Of a stretch of 64,000 bases of DNA, positions 40,736 to 49,165 are shown piece after piece (position 1 is the first letter of the stretch; the number at the start of each line of letters is the position of its first letter). This DNA is from Elusimicrobiaceae bacterium (GTDB lineage: Bacteria; Elusimicrobiota; Elusimicrobia; Elusimicrobiales; Elusimicrobiaceae), in NCBI GenBank assembly GCA_017520185.1, contig JAFXGO010000008.1:178188-242187 (forward strand), written 5' to 3'. The translations under genes were made by a program, and so were the position numbers. The notes below the pieces were generated by a model. That model was given only the letters and a program-made list of their open reading frames with translations, had not been told where the DNA came from and searched no databases.

Positions 40736-42004
40736 CTAACGGGCCATCGTAGCCAAGCCAAAGAATGAGGAAATATCTTGGTCATTAAACGAAATATTGG
40801 CTTTCACGTTTAAGTAATTGGTCTGCAACGTATCTCTCATCCATGCACCTACGGAGAAATATTTGCTGACGCGGTAATCCACCCCGTAAGACAGATTAGG
40901 TTTATTAAATAAACGACCGTTAATGGTGCGGTCACGCCCCCAGTCAGAAAATTCTACACCGGCCGTAAAACGCTGCAAAAACTCATGGTTATAAAACGGC
41001 TTAACGTGTAAAGCCACACCGCCAGCACCGCGGATCATACCCGCAGACAAATCCGCCCATTTATTATACAAGCCAAAGCGCAAATCTAACTTGTTGCGTT
41101 CTAAATAATCATGTTCGTTTAAAGTATCGTCTTCATTACCGATATTAGACATACCGGCCCGATAATAGGTATATCCGCTGGACGGGAAGATTTCTAATGC
41201 CAAATCTCCGCTGGCTACTTGAGTTTTGGGCGCGTAGAAAAAGTCAAAATCCCAATATACGCGAAAGCGACTCATCTTGCCCACAAAAGACTTTACTTCC
41301 GTCATGGTGGTCTTGAGTTCGCTGACGCTCTGCTTAACTTGGTCCTTCATTTCTTCATCTTTAATCAAAGCCCCCAACACGCCTTCTTCATTAGAAATAG
41401 CGTTCATCAGCGCATTTAATTTATCAGTAATTTGCTCCAAATTTTCCATAGATTGTGTCACATACGGACGCATGGTCATGACTAACTGATTGACATTGGC
41501 AGAAAGCTGACGAATATCGCGCATGGCATCATTGAGTTCATGGCCAAAACGTCCCTGATTATTAATACTATCCACCAATTCCCGTACGCTTTTCATGGTT
41601 TGGGCCACTTGTTCGTCCATCGGCATTTCATCAAGACCCTTTACATAATCTCCGGTCTGAATCAGACCCAAAGATTGCCGACCCTGCACAATTTTAATAT
41701 ATTTCGTACCAATAATACCTGTCATCACCACAGAAAATTGAGCATCTTTATATAAAGGGATATCTTCGTTAATAGCCAACACCGCCACCACTTTTTGCCC
41801 TTCAATCTTGATGGCTTTTACTTTGCCCACTTCCACACCGGAAAGTTTAACAGCCGCTTTTACGGGCAGACCGGATACGTCTGCAAATTCCACGTTTACC
41901 TCATAACTGCGCGTAATGGAAAACCCTCCCAGAATGTATAACGAAAATCCTAGAACAATCAATCCTAATATTGTAAAAATACCCACTTTTGTTTCCGGTT
42001 TCAT
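40736..42004 (-). CDS. mlaD: MCE-domain (MlaD-type) lipid transport protein with beta-rich C-terminus
   Basis: A 422-aa protein; ATG 42004 is preferred to the GTG three codons earlier because AAGG precedes it. Residues 5-28 are a membrane anchor (KVGIFTILGLIVLGFSLYIL). Residues 35-115 are the MCE domain (SYEVNVEFADVSGLPVKAAV, LSGVEVGKVKAIKIEGQ). Residues 130-245 are helical and form a coiled coil, as in PqiB/MlaD tunnels. Residues 250-422 read as alternating beta strands (TYYRAGMSNIG, KLDLRFGLYNKWADLSAGMI, LSYGVDYRVSKYFSVGAWMRD), unlike E. coli MlaD (183 aa). MlaD hexamers shuttle phospholipid between membranes. It is adjacent to mlaF and mlaE. The beta-rich extension may interact with or insert into the outer membrane. 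Confidence 0.85.
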   Translation of the reverse strand: MKPETKVGIFTILGLIVLGFSLYILGGFSITRSYEVNVEFADVSGLPVKAAVKLSGVEVGKVKAIKIEGQKVVAVLAINEDIPLYKDAQFSVVMTGIIGTKYIKIVQGRQSLGLIQTGDYVKGLDEMPMDEQVAQTMKSVRELVDSINNQGRFGHELNDAMRDIRQLSANVNQLVMTMRPYVTQSMENLEQITDKLNALMNAISNEEGVLGALIKDEEMKDQVKQSVSELKTTMTEVKSFVGKMSRFRVYWDFDFFYAPKTQVASGDLALEIFPSSGYTYYRAGMSNIGNEDDTLNEHDYLERNKLDLRFGLYNKWADLSAGMIRGAGGVALHVKPFYNHEFLQRFTAGVEFSDWGRDRTINGRLFNKPNLSYGVDYRVSKYFSVGAWMRDTLQTNYLNVKANISFNDQDISSFFGLATMAR

Positions 42005-42042
42005 ATCTTTCACCTTAAATAAAATAACTACACAAATCTAGT

Positions 42043-42807
42043 TTAATCTTTCATTAATTTCATTTGTATCGGTCCACGACTGCTTCCGTCTACAAATTGT
42101 CGCACATACGGATTATCCGTTTTACGAAATTCTTCCGGCGTGCCATAAAGCATAATTTCCCCTTCATATAAAAAAGCAATATAATCGGAAATTTTAAAAG
42201 CCGAATGCATATCATGGGTAATCACTACGGAGGTGACCCCCAATTTCTTTTTCATTTCCAAAATCAAATCGCTGATGATATCAGACATAATCGGGTCCAA
42301 CCCTGTTGTGGGTTCATCATACAAAATACATTTTGGATTTACTGCCAACACACGTGCCAAACTTACACGCTTGCGCATACCGCCTGAAAGTTCCGACGGG
42401 TTCAAATGCGCCACATGCTCTTTTAGCCCTACCATAGCCAATTTTTCTTTAACAATGGCAGGATATTTTTCCAGCGGAGTATCGGTTAAGTATTTTAACC
42501 CAAAGGCTACGTTTTCCCCCACTGTCATAGAGTCAAACAACGCCCCTTCTTGAAAGAGATAGCCGAAATGCCGCCTCAAAGCCGCCAGCCTCATGGGGTT
42601 TTGCTCTTTGGTAATATCGCGTCCGTTGAGCAAAATTTGACCGCTGGTGGCATTTTGCAATCGCATCATACATTTAATCAAGGTGCTCTTGCCCGAACCG
42701 GATCCGCCCAAAATGGTGGTCACCTTCCCTTCTTCAATGTTCAGGTTTACATCTTTTAGCACATGATGAGCACCGTAGCTCTTTTTTAAATGTTTAATCT
42801 CTATCAT
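42043..42807 (-). CDS. mlaF: Lipid ABC transporter ATPase MlaF
   Basis: A 254-aa ATPase. Walker A GGSGSGKSTLIKC (about 34), Q-loop FGYLFQEGALFDSMTVGEN, signature ELSGGMRKRVSLARVL, Walker B CILYDEPTTGLDPI, H-loop VVITHDMHSAFKIS. The GALFDSMTV and SGGMRKRV wording is typical of MlaF/Mkl-type ATPases of MCE systems. It energises the MlaE permease. Its ATG follows the mlaE stop codon directly. Confidence 0.95.
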   Translation of the reverse strand: MIEIKHLKKSYGAHHVLKDVNLNIEEGKVTTILGGSGSGKSTLIKCMMRLQNATSGQILLNGRDITKEQNPMRLAALRRHFGYLFQEGALFDSMTVGENVAFGLKYLTDTPLEKYPAIVKEKLAMVGLKEHVAHLNPSELSGGMRKRVSLARVLAVNPKCILYDEPTTGLDPIMSDIISDLILEMKKKLGVTSVVITHDMHSAFKISDYIAFLYEGEIMLYGTPEEFRKTDNPYVRQFVDGSSRGPIQMKLMKD

Positions 42808-43584
42808 CTAAATTCCAAACGCAGTTAAAATAGCGGTTAAAAAGTAATCCAATACTAAAATCATGACAATACACGTCACTACCGCTCCGGTGGTGGATTT
42901 ACCCACCCCTTCTGCACCTCCGCGCGTACTAATGCCTTTATAGCAACAAACGGTGGCCACTAAAAAACCAAATACAAAAGATTTCAAAAATCCATGCATA
43001 AAATCTTTGACTCCCATAAAAGCCGTCACATCACTCATGTACACCTCTCCGGGTATGGCTAAGGCATATTTGGCCACCAAAAATCCGCCAAAAACACCGA
43101 ACAAGTTGGAAAAAAGTGTCAGAATAGGCACTGTCAGCAAAAAAGCAAACATGCGCGGAATGACCAAATATTGTGTAGGATTGGTGCCTAAGGTATGCAA
43201 GGCGTCTAATTGTTCCGTCACTGCCATCGTGCCGATGTGTGCCGTCACCGCAGCACCGGCCCGTCCGGAAATCACTACAGCCGTCAACACTGGCCCTAAT
43301 TCACGAATAAGAGAAAACGTCACCAAAGTACCCACATAAATGGGGTCTCCAAAAATATTACCAATGGTATTTCCGCCTTGTAAGGCAAGCACCATACCCG
43401 TAAACAGGCTGGTCATAGCCGTCACGGAAAAAGAATCCACCCCTATCACAACACATTGATTGATAAATTGTTTAAATTCAAAACGGGAGTGAGCAAACCA
43501 ATACAATACCGAGCGTACCATATTGGTCGCTTCCCCTAGTTGGGTCATCCAATTTATCATTAATTTTCCAATGGCTGAAATCAT
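42808..43584 (-). CDS. mlaE: Lipid ABC transporter permease MlaE
   Basis: A 258-aa integral membrane protein of the MlaE family with five or six segments. Motifs: FTGMVLALQGGNTIG, LIRELGPVLTAVVISGRAGA, AVTEQLDALHTLGTNPTQYL and KSFVFGFLVATVCCYKGIST-type C-terminus. The element E-L-G-P-V-L-T-A and RAGA are highly conserved in this family. It forms the dimeric inner-membrane channel of the Mla complex. It overlaps alr by four bases (ATGA). Confidence 0.95.
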   Translation of the reverse strand: MISAIGKLMINWMTQLGEATNMVRSVLYWFAHSRFEFKQFINQCVVIGVDSFSVTAMTSLFTGMVLALQGGNTIGNIFGDPIYVGTLVTFSLIRELGPVLTAVVISGRAGAAVTAHIGTMAVTEQLDALHTLGTNPTQYLVIPRMFAFLLTVPILTLFSNLFGVFGGFLVAKYALAIPGEVYMSDVTAFMGVKDFMHGFLKSFVFGFLVATVCCYKGISTRGGAEGVGKSTTGAVVTCIVMILVLDYFLTAILTAFGI

Positions 43585-44687
43585 AATCTTTTATACACTC
43601 TTGGCACACGCGCCGTCAGCAAAGTGGTTATTTCATAGTCAATCGTACCGGCTTTGCGCGCCAACTCCGCAGCAGAAATTTCGTCCGCACCTTGTTTTCC
43701 GATAAGCACCACTTCATCGCCCACATGCGCCTCTACTTGAGAAATATCCACCATACACATATCCATAGTAATATTGCCCAACACCGCGCAACGTTTACCA
43801 TTAATTAAAACTTCCGCTTTACCGCTTAAACTGCGCAAGTATCCGTCCCCATAGCCTACAGGAATGGTGGCTATCTTCATAGAACAAGGAGCCACAAAAC
43901 TGCGGTTATAACTTACACTGCTGCCGGCAGAAACTTCCTTTTCAAAAACGATACGACTTTTAAACGATAAAATAGGCTCGTACCCTTCCGTCAAACCGAA
44001 AGAAGCATGCCCCGCGCGCACCATATCACAATAACAATCCGCTCTGGACTCAATAGCAGAAGATGCGGCCATGTGGCATAAGTTTACCGGTATTTTTTGT
44101 TGGCGGACATTGGTCATTGTATCGCGGAAATAGCCCACCTGTTCCTCTGTATAGGCGGGGTCCGTATCCACGCTGGATAAATGAGTAAATAATCCCTCTA
44201 ACTGCACAAAGGGGTCATTTTCCAATTCTTCCAACACCGCCATCACGCGGCTTCTGCGCGTGCCGATGCGCCCCATACCGCTATCTTGCTTTACGTGACA
44301 ACGGGCTTTTTTATTTTTTTTACGGGCAATTTCTTTAATGGCTTTGGCGGCAGATAAACTGGCTATCGTGATAGACAAATCATAATCTATGGCATATTCA
44401 AATGCCTCAAAAGGATACAAACTGCCAAGTATTAAAATGGGCAAAGTAATTCCGTTCTGTCGAAGGAAAACCCCTTCTTCTGCAGAAGCCACCCCAAAAA
44501 ATTCACACAGCCCTTTTTCTTGTGCATAAAGGCCTAAATCCAAAGCACCATGCCCATAGGCATTGGCTTTTAAAAGCGCAAGGATCTTCACCTCCGCTCC
44601 TATTTTGGTACGGATTTTCTGCAAATTGCGCCCATAGGCGCTTAAATCAATTTCTGCCCACGTGGGGCGAAGCATAGGCAATGTCAT
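43581..44687 (-). CDS. alr: Alanine racemase
   Basis: A 368-aa PLP enzyme making D-alanine for peptidoglycan. The PLP lysine is in ILALLKANAYGHGALDLG (about residue 40). The second catalytic Tyr is in SSVSYNRSFVAP (about 260), followed by VGYGDGYLRSLSG and GNITMDMCMVDIS. Length is standard. It starts one base after the dnaB stop, indicating coupling. It is followed by mlaE, so cell-wall and envelope genes share the dnaB transcript. Confidence 0.95.
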   Translation of the reverse strand: MTLPMLRPTWAEIDLSAYGRNLQKIRTKIGAEVKILALLKANAYGHGALDLGLYAQEKGLCEFFGVASAEEGVFLRQNGITLPILILGSLYPFEAFEYAIDYDLSITIASLSAAKAIKEIARKKNKKARCHVKQDSGMGRIGTRRSRVMAVLEELENDPFVQLEGLFTHLSSVDTDPAYTEEQVGYFRDTMTNVRQQKIPVNLCHMAASSAIESRADCYCDMVRAGHASFGLTEGYEPILSFKSRIVFEKEVSAGSSVSYNRSFVAPCSMKIATIPVGYGDGYLRSLSGKAEVLINGKRCAVLGNITMDMCMVDISQVEAHVGDEVVLIGKQGADEISAAELARKAGTIDYEITTLLTARVPRVYKRL

Positions 44688-44688
44688 T

Positions 44689-46095
44689 TTAATCAGGTAA
44701 AACCATCATTGATTCTTCCGCCGGTCCCATATTTTCCTCATCCGGAGCAGGGTTCGTAAATAAGGTATATTCCATAAGGAAATTTAAAGGAATATCCCCC
44801 ACCGGACCATTACGTTGTTTGGCAATAATCAACGTAGCTTTGCGCTTTAGGGATTCGTCATCACGTTTATAATAACCGTCGCGGTGAATCAGGGCCACCA
44901 CGTCAGCATCTTGCTCAATGGAGCCTGATTCGCGCAAGTCGGAAAGTTGAGGTTTGTTGTCTTGACGCCCTTTGTCTTCATTTTTACGGCTGAGCTGAGA
45001 AAGGGCCAAAACGGGCACATCTAAATTACGTGCTAATTCTTTAAGCATACGTGAAATTTCAGACACTTCCTGCTGACGGCTTTCGGCACGGCCGGAGGAA
45101 CGAATAAGCTGCAAATAATCAATGATAATAAGCCCCAATGTTTTGCCTTGTTTGGATAGTTCGTTGGCAAGACGTCTAGAGCGCATGCGAAGCTCAGTAA
45201 TAGTAATACCCGGTGTATCGTCAATAAATAACGGAGCCTCAGCCAATCGCGCCAACTCACGGGTTAAATCTTTCCATTTGCTACGCGGAAAGAAGCCGTT
45301 GCGTACTTGATGTACTTCCGCCATCGCAGCCGAACAGAGCATACGCTCATAAATAGAATGGCGACTCATTTCCAAAGAAAAAATAGCCGTCGGCACACCG
45401 GCATTGACGCAGGCATGGTGAGCAATATTTAAGGCCAAAGCCGTTTTCCCCTGACTGGGGCGCGCGCCCAAAATAATCAAATCCGATTTACGAAAACCAC
45501 CCGTCTTAAAATCAAACTCACTAAAACCCGTAGGTACCCCTTTGACGGGGTTTTTGTCTAAGTGGGCTTTTTCAATCATTTCCATCACTTCTACCGCTAA
45601 ATCTTTAGAAGCGACAAATCCCTTTAAATCTTGTCTTTGGCTAAGTTTAAAGATTTTTTCTTGTGCAATATCAATCAGTTTTTCCGGTTCTTCTTCCTCT
45701 TTGTAGCATTCTTGCACCAAAGAGGTGGCGGTTTTAATCAGGTCCCGCACCAAAAACTTCTTGTGTACGATATTGGCATAGTGTTCCACGTGTGCGGCGG
45801 TGGAAACTTTGTTAATCAAATCGGTCAAGTACAACTCTCCACCCACTTGCAACAATAAATTTTGGGTTTTGAGTTCTTCGGTCAGGGTGACAAGGTCCAC
45901 CGCTTGGCCTTTGTCGGCCAAGTTTTTAATGGCGGAAAAAATCTTTTTATGGTTGTCTTTATAAAAGTGTTCTGGTTTTAAAATATTTAAAGCCCGTTCC
46001 ACTGCCTCTGCTTCCATCAACATAGAGCCTAAGACGGCCATTTCGGCATCTAATGCTTGAGGCGGTAGTTTTTCTTCCAATAAATTACTAGCCAT
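44689..46095 (-). CDS. dnaB: Replicative DNA helicase
   Basis: A 468-aa hexameric helicase. Residues 10-115 are the helical N-terminal domain (PPQALDAEMAVLGSMLME). Residues 190-460 form the RecA-like domain with Walker A GARPSQGKTALALNIA and Walker B-like LGLIIIDYLQLI, then SRQQEVSEISRMLKELAREL-type helix and SGSIEQDADVV. Unwinds DNA ahead of the replication fork. AGGGG precedes the ATG. First gene of the operon with alr, mla genes and radA. Its leader contains a GC-rich alternating tract (separate entry). No intein is present. Confidence 0.95.
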   Translation of the reverse strand: MASNLLEEKLPPQALDAEMAVLGSMLMEAEAVERALNILKPEHFYKDNHKKIFSAIKNLADKGQAVDLVTLTEELKTQNLLLQVGGELYLTDLINKVSTAAHVEHYANIVHKKFLVRDLIKTATSLVQECYKEEEEPEKLIDIAQEKIFKLSQRQDLKGFVASKDLAVEVMEMIEKAHLDKNPVKGVPTGFSEFDFKTGGFRKSDLIILGARPSQGKTALALNIAHHACVNAGVPTAIFSLEMSRHSIYERMLCSAAMAEVHQVRNGFFPRSKWKDLTRELARLAEAPLFIDDTPGITITELRMRSRRLANELSKQGKTLGLIIIDYLQLIRSSGRAESRQQEVSEISRMLKELARNLDVPVLALSQLSRKNEDKGRQDNKPQLSDLRESGSIEQDADVVALIHRDGYYKRDDESLKRKATLIIAKQRNGPVGDIPLNFLMEYTLFTNPAPDEENMGPAEESMMVLPD

Positions 46096-46131
46096 AAAAT
46101 CCCCTTTTTTAGCGAAAAATAGACTGGGCTC

Positions 46132-46164
46132 CGTACGTGCGCGCGGACCCTTTTTCTTATTGTA
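46132..46164 (-). promoter_or_regulatory. dnaB promoter -10 box and alternating CG leader
   Basis: Minus-strand TACAAT (46159-46164) is followed nine bases later by GGGTCCG, and a 14-base alternating purine-pyrimidine tract (46132-46145). The leader can fold as GGGTCCG/CGGAGCCC with a bulge. The ATG is about 60 bases downstream. Confidence 0.4.
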
Positions 46165-46202
46165 GCATTTTAGAGCATCAATTTTATTTAAAAAATCTTT
46201 GT

Positions 46203-46208
46203 TATAAT
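46203..46208 (+). promoter_or_regulatory. -10 box of a leaderless HIT gene transcript
   Basis: TATAAT, then six bases (AGATAT), then the ATG at 46215. No ribosome site. Confidence 0.6.
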
Positions 46209-46214
46209 AGATAT

Positions 46215-46550
46215 ATGAACTGTATATTTTGCGGAATCGTCAGTGGGGAAGTAAAAAGCCAAATCATCTATGAAAACGATGATGTGGTGGCGTTTAAGGA
46301 CCTTAATCCTCAGGCCCCTACGCATTTACTGATTATCCCCAAGAAACACATCAGCCGCTTGTCTGAAAGTCAAGACGGTGACGGCGAAATCTTGGGTAAG
46401 GTGTTGTTAGCCGCCAGAGATTTGGCCAAAAAATTTGATATTAAAGATTTTCGCCTAGTCACCAATAACGGAAAAGGTGCCGGTCAAACGGTGGACCATT
46501 TGCATTTTCACCTGATGGCAGGCAGACGTTTTTTGTGGCCGGCAGGCTAA
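46215..46550 (+). CDS. HIT-family nucleotide hydrolase (HinT-like)
   Basis: A 111-aa protein; the ATG at 46215 starts MNCIFCGIVSGEVKS, the usual HinT beginning, with a CxxC that may bind zinc. The catalytic histidine triad is in TVDHLHFHLMAGR (HxHxH). It hydrolyses purine nucleotide phosphoramidates such as AMP-lysine. Length is standard. The frame reaches 26 codons further upstream, but that part lies across the promoter. Single gene ending at a terminator. Confidence 0.95.
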   Translation: MNCIFCGIVSGEVKSQIIYENDDVVAFKDLNPQAPTHLLIIPKKHISRLSESQDGDGEILGKVLLAARDLAKKFDIKDFRLVTNNGKGAGQTVDHLHFHLMAGRRFLWPAG

Positions 46551-46560
46551 AAGATGTTAT

Positions 46561-46590
46561 AAAAAAACCGCTCTTTAGGAGCGGTTTTTT
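46561..46590. terminator. Bidirectional terminator
   Basis: AAAAAAACCGCTC-TTTA-GGAGCGGTTTTTT between the HIT gene and a prepilin. Confidence 0.85.
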
Positions 46591-46603
46591 AATACTGATA
46601 AAA

Positions 46604-47074
46604 CTAATTTACGTAGTAGCAACTACCACCACCACTAAAACACTGACTCCATGAGCCTATATTTGTAATTCCGATATCTATACAACAATCTCCCACGCAA
46701 TTTCTTTCTCCTTTAGGACCAAATCCTAAAGAACAATATGAGTATTGTTTTTTAAAATCGGCATATACACTTTTGGTATTATCATCATTGCAAGGAGGAG
46801 CATAATAACTAAAATAATCACTATTACTAACTTCTATCGGCAAATCTGATAGGTTAATATAATTTACTGTAGCACTTGGATTTTCCAAACAATACACTTC
46901 ACGTGCTTTTTTCAAAGCACTCAAATTTGACCATGCTTCTGCCGTTCTGCTTTTGAGCACCGTCTTTTGATACTGCGGCAAAGCCACCGCAGAAAGGATA
47001 CCGATAATCAGTACCACTACCAACAACTCAATCAGCGTAAAACCGCCGACATTATGTTTAGACATTTTTTTCAT
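46604..47074 (-). CDS. Type IV prepilin-like protein
   Basis: A 156-aa prepilin starting at ATG 47074, with AAGGAG eight bases upstream. Leader MKKMSKHNVGG, mature start FTLIELLVVVLIIGILSAVA, then LPQYQKTVLKSRTAEAWS. The head carries ERNCVGDCCIDIG and two late Cys (SQCFSGGGSCYYVN). The leader and ribosome site are nearly the same as in the prepilin at 22725-23246. It lies 107 bases after the TPR gene on the same strand and could be read from that operon or from its own promoter. Confidence 0.9.
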   Translation of the reverse strand: MKKMSKHNVGGFTLIELLVVVLIIGILSAVALPQYQKTVLKSRTAEAWSNLSALKKAREVYCLENPSATVNYINLSDLPIEVSNSDYFSYYAPPCNDDNTKSVYADFKKQYSYCSLGFGPKGERNCVGDCCIDIGITNIGSWSQCFSGGGSCYYVN

Positions 47075-47180
47075 ATCCAAAACTCCTTTTTATTTTTAAA
47101 AAAAATCAAGCCAAGAGGCACCTCTTTTTACCGACGGGGAAAAATCCTTTTTCTGTCTTTTTCCGTTCATATTTACACGC

Positions 47181-48242
47181 TTACGTGTAGCTTTCCAAAT
47201 ACGTATGCAATCCCTCTGCCTTTGCTTGGCGAACGCCGGCTTCATAGAGTTCTTCGGCTTCTTCCACTTGACCCATCGCATAAAGCACTTGTGCCAATGC
47301 TAATTTGGTCAAAATTTGGCCGCGCGTCTCATCGGAATTGTCAAACAATTCACGCGCTGCTTGCAAATCAGCCAAAGCCTGCGGCAGTTTATTTCTGCGT
47401 TTTAAAATATCGGCTCTACCCCATTTCACAAACCCCAAATCCACCTTATCGCCAATACCGCTATAAAGGACATCAGCTTTGTTGTAATGGCGCAGGGCCT
47501 CATCATACTTACCTTGTTGGCGCAGACCGTTGGCCATACCGCAGTTGGTATAGGCTTTGCCGAATAAATCTTCGGTTTTATTAAAAATCTTTTCAGCCAA
47601 CTTATAATTTTTTACACAATCGTCAATTTTGCCTGCAATGCGGCTAATACCGGCTAAACCGCAATATCCGTAGGCCAGATTAATTTCATCACCGCATTTT
47701 TTGGCATGTTTGATGGCCAGTTTAAATTGGGCAATTCCTTCCTGCAGCATTCCTTTTAAACGATAAATCCCGCCTTTGGCCCAACAAATAAAACTCATAC
47801 CGGCATAGTCTTTTTCTTGTGTATAAGCGGCCAATACGGCATCTAATATTTCCAATGCCTCATCCAGTCTCCCCCACGCACGCAAGGCCATGCCCATTTC
47901 TTGCATAGCACGGACAACATACTCATCATATTCAAGCTCTTGTGCCATCTTCAATGCGTCTTCGGCCAACTCATATGCAGCAGAAGATACGCCCAATGTT
48001 CTATAACAGGCCGCCATCGCTAGTAAAATATCCATGCGTTCTTCGGCTTGCAAAGTCGCTTTTAAGGCTTTGGCATAGGTTGCAATAGCCGGCTGAAAAG
48101 AGCCGAGCAAACGATGAGCCTCCCCCAATAAAAACAGAGCGGCAGAGTCCAAATTTTTCTTATTCTTCAATGCGTCTAATACTTTAGAAGGCTTTTCTTC
48201 CAGCCAAACTTGCAATTCTTCTATATTTATTTTTGCAGCCAT
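47181..48242 (-). CDS. TPR-repeat protein
   Basis: A 353-aa soluble protein made almost wholly of TPR helical pairs, about eight units from residue 30 to 345 (e.g. AALFLLGEAHRLLGSFQPAI, ILLAMAACYRTLGVSSAAYE, AYGYCGLAGISRIAGKIDDC, LALAQVLYAMGQVEEAEELY). Resembles Rap/LGN-type regulatory TPR scaffolds that bind partner proteins. No catalytic domain. It follows a response regulator gene after 42 bases in the same operon, so a signalling partnership is a fair inference. AGAGG precedes the ATG. Confidence 0.75.
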   Translation of the reverse strand: MAAKINIEELQVWLEEKPSKVLDALKNKKNLDSAALFLLGEAHRLLGSFQPAIATYAKALKATLQAEERMDILLAMAACYRTLGVSSAAYELAEDALKMAQELEYDEYVVRAMQEMGMALRAWGRLDEALEILDAVLAAYTQEKDYAGMSFICWAKGGIYRLKGMLQEGIAQFKLAIKHAKKCGDEINLAYGYCGLAGISRIAGKIDDCVKNYKLAEKIFNKTEDLFGKAYTNCGMANGLRQQGKYDEALRHYNKADVLYSGIGDKVDLGFVKWGRADILKRRNKLPQALADLQAARELFDNSDETRGQILTKLALAQVLYAMGQVEEAEELYEAGVRQAKAEGLHTYLESYT

Positions 48243-48284
48243 GATATCCTCTTTTTACGTAAAAACCACCCTAAAGCGGTCTGC

Positions 48285-48650
48285 TTACATTTTTAAATAC
48301 TTCTTAATTTCTGCCATACTGGCAGGCAAATCGTAAGGCTTGGGGATAAAATAATCCGCCCCCGCTTCAGTAGCGCGCAAACGGCTATCTTCATCTACCA
48401 AAGTAGACATGATCACTACGGGTATACGCCAAGTGGCGTTATCCGTCTTTAAGAGTTTGCAGACTTCAAAACCGCTAAGTTTGGGAAGCATCAAATCCAA
48501 CAATATCAAATCCGGTTTTTCACGCTTGGCAACGGCTACCCCCTGCACGCCATCGGCAGCCCAAACAACCTGTATGCCCTCTATTTCCAGGGCACCTTTC
48601 AGCGCGCCGGCCAATGTTTTGGAGTCTTCTATCAGCACCACTCTTTTCAT
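48285..48650 (-). CDS. Single-domain response regulator (CheY-like)
   Basis: A 121-aa receiver domain alone. Acidic pair in VVLIEDSKTL, phosphorylated Asp in LILLDLMLPKLSGFEV (about residue 52), Thr/Ser switch at VVIMSTLVDE, and Lys in YFIPKPYDLP. There is no DNA-binding or enzymatic output. Such stand-alone receivers act by protein contact, like PilG/PilH or CheY. The ATG overlaps the stop of the carbonic-anhydrase-like gene (TAATG). No histidine kinase is in the window, though the large PAS protein at 23956 also lacks a partner. Confidence 0.85.
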   Translation of the reverse strand: MKRVVLIEDSKTLAGALKGALEIEGIQVVWAADGVQGVAVAKREKPDLILLDLMLPKLSGFEVCKLLKTDNATWRIPVVIMSTLVDEDSRLRATEAGADYFIPKPYDLPASMAEIKKYLKM

Positions 48651-49165
48651 TAGATTTGCTCTATACTGTCTCTAAATTTTTTACCTAAGCGCACATACTC
48701 GCGCGCATTTTGAAGCATGGAATTAATCTCATCTTCCGTCAATTCCCGCACTACTTTGGCCGGTACTCCCATTACCAAAGAACCTGCCGGAATATTTTTC
48801 CCTGCCGTCACCACTGAACCGGCACCAATCAAACAATTCGGGCCGATTTCACTTTCCAGCACCACTGCGTTCATACCAATCAAACAATTATCGCCAATTT
48901 TACTGCCATGTACGATAGCCCCATGCCCCACCGTCACTCCACGCCCAATAATGGCAGGACAATTATAATTGACATGCACGCAGGCATTGTCTTGAATATT
49001 ACTATTTTCCCCCACCACGATTTCGGCAATATCGCCCCTTAATACTGCACAGGGCCAAATGGATACATTTTCTCCCAACGTGACGGCACAAGACACCACC
49101 GCCGTCGGGTGAATATAGGCAGTAGGTGCGGTCTTAGGTACCAATTCATCCATTCTTTCCTTCAT
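48650..49165 (-). CDS. Gamma carbonic anhydrase-family (LbetaH) protein
   Basis: A 171-aa left-handed beta-helix protein of the PaaY/YrdA/CaiE class. Hexapeptide repeats run through TAVVSCAVTLGENVSIWPCA, VLRGDIAEIVVGENSNIQDN, and the metal-binding His residues appear in ACVHVNYNC, VTVGHGAIVHG. Such proteins form trimers with zinc or iron at the interface; their substrates vary. The start is uncertain: ATG 49165 (GGGGG upstream) or ATG 49153 (AAGGA four bases upstream, overlapping the previous stop as ATGGATGA). Part of an operon with UPF0104, a response regulator and a TPR protein. Confidence 0.85.
   Translation of the reverse strand: MKERMDELVPKTAPTAYIHPTAVVSCAVTLGENVSIWPCAVLRGDIAEIVVGENSNIQDNACVHVNYNCPAIIGRGVTVGHGAIVHGSKIGDNCLIGMNAVVLESEIGPNCLIGAGSVVTAGKNIPAGSLVMGVPAKVVRELTEDEINSMLQNAREYVRLGKKFRDSIEQI

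Noticed and set aside
46137..46214. N-terminal extension of the HIT protein
   Set aside because: The family starts at MNCIFCGI; the extension covers the promoter region.
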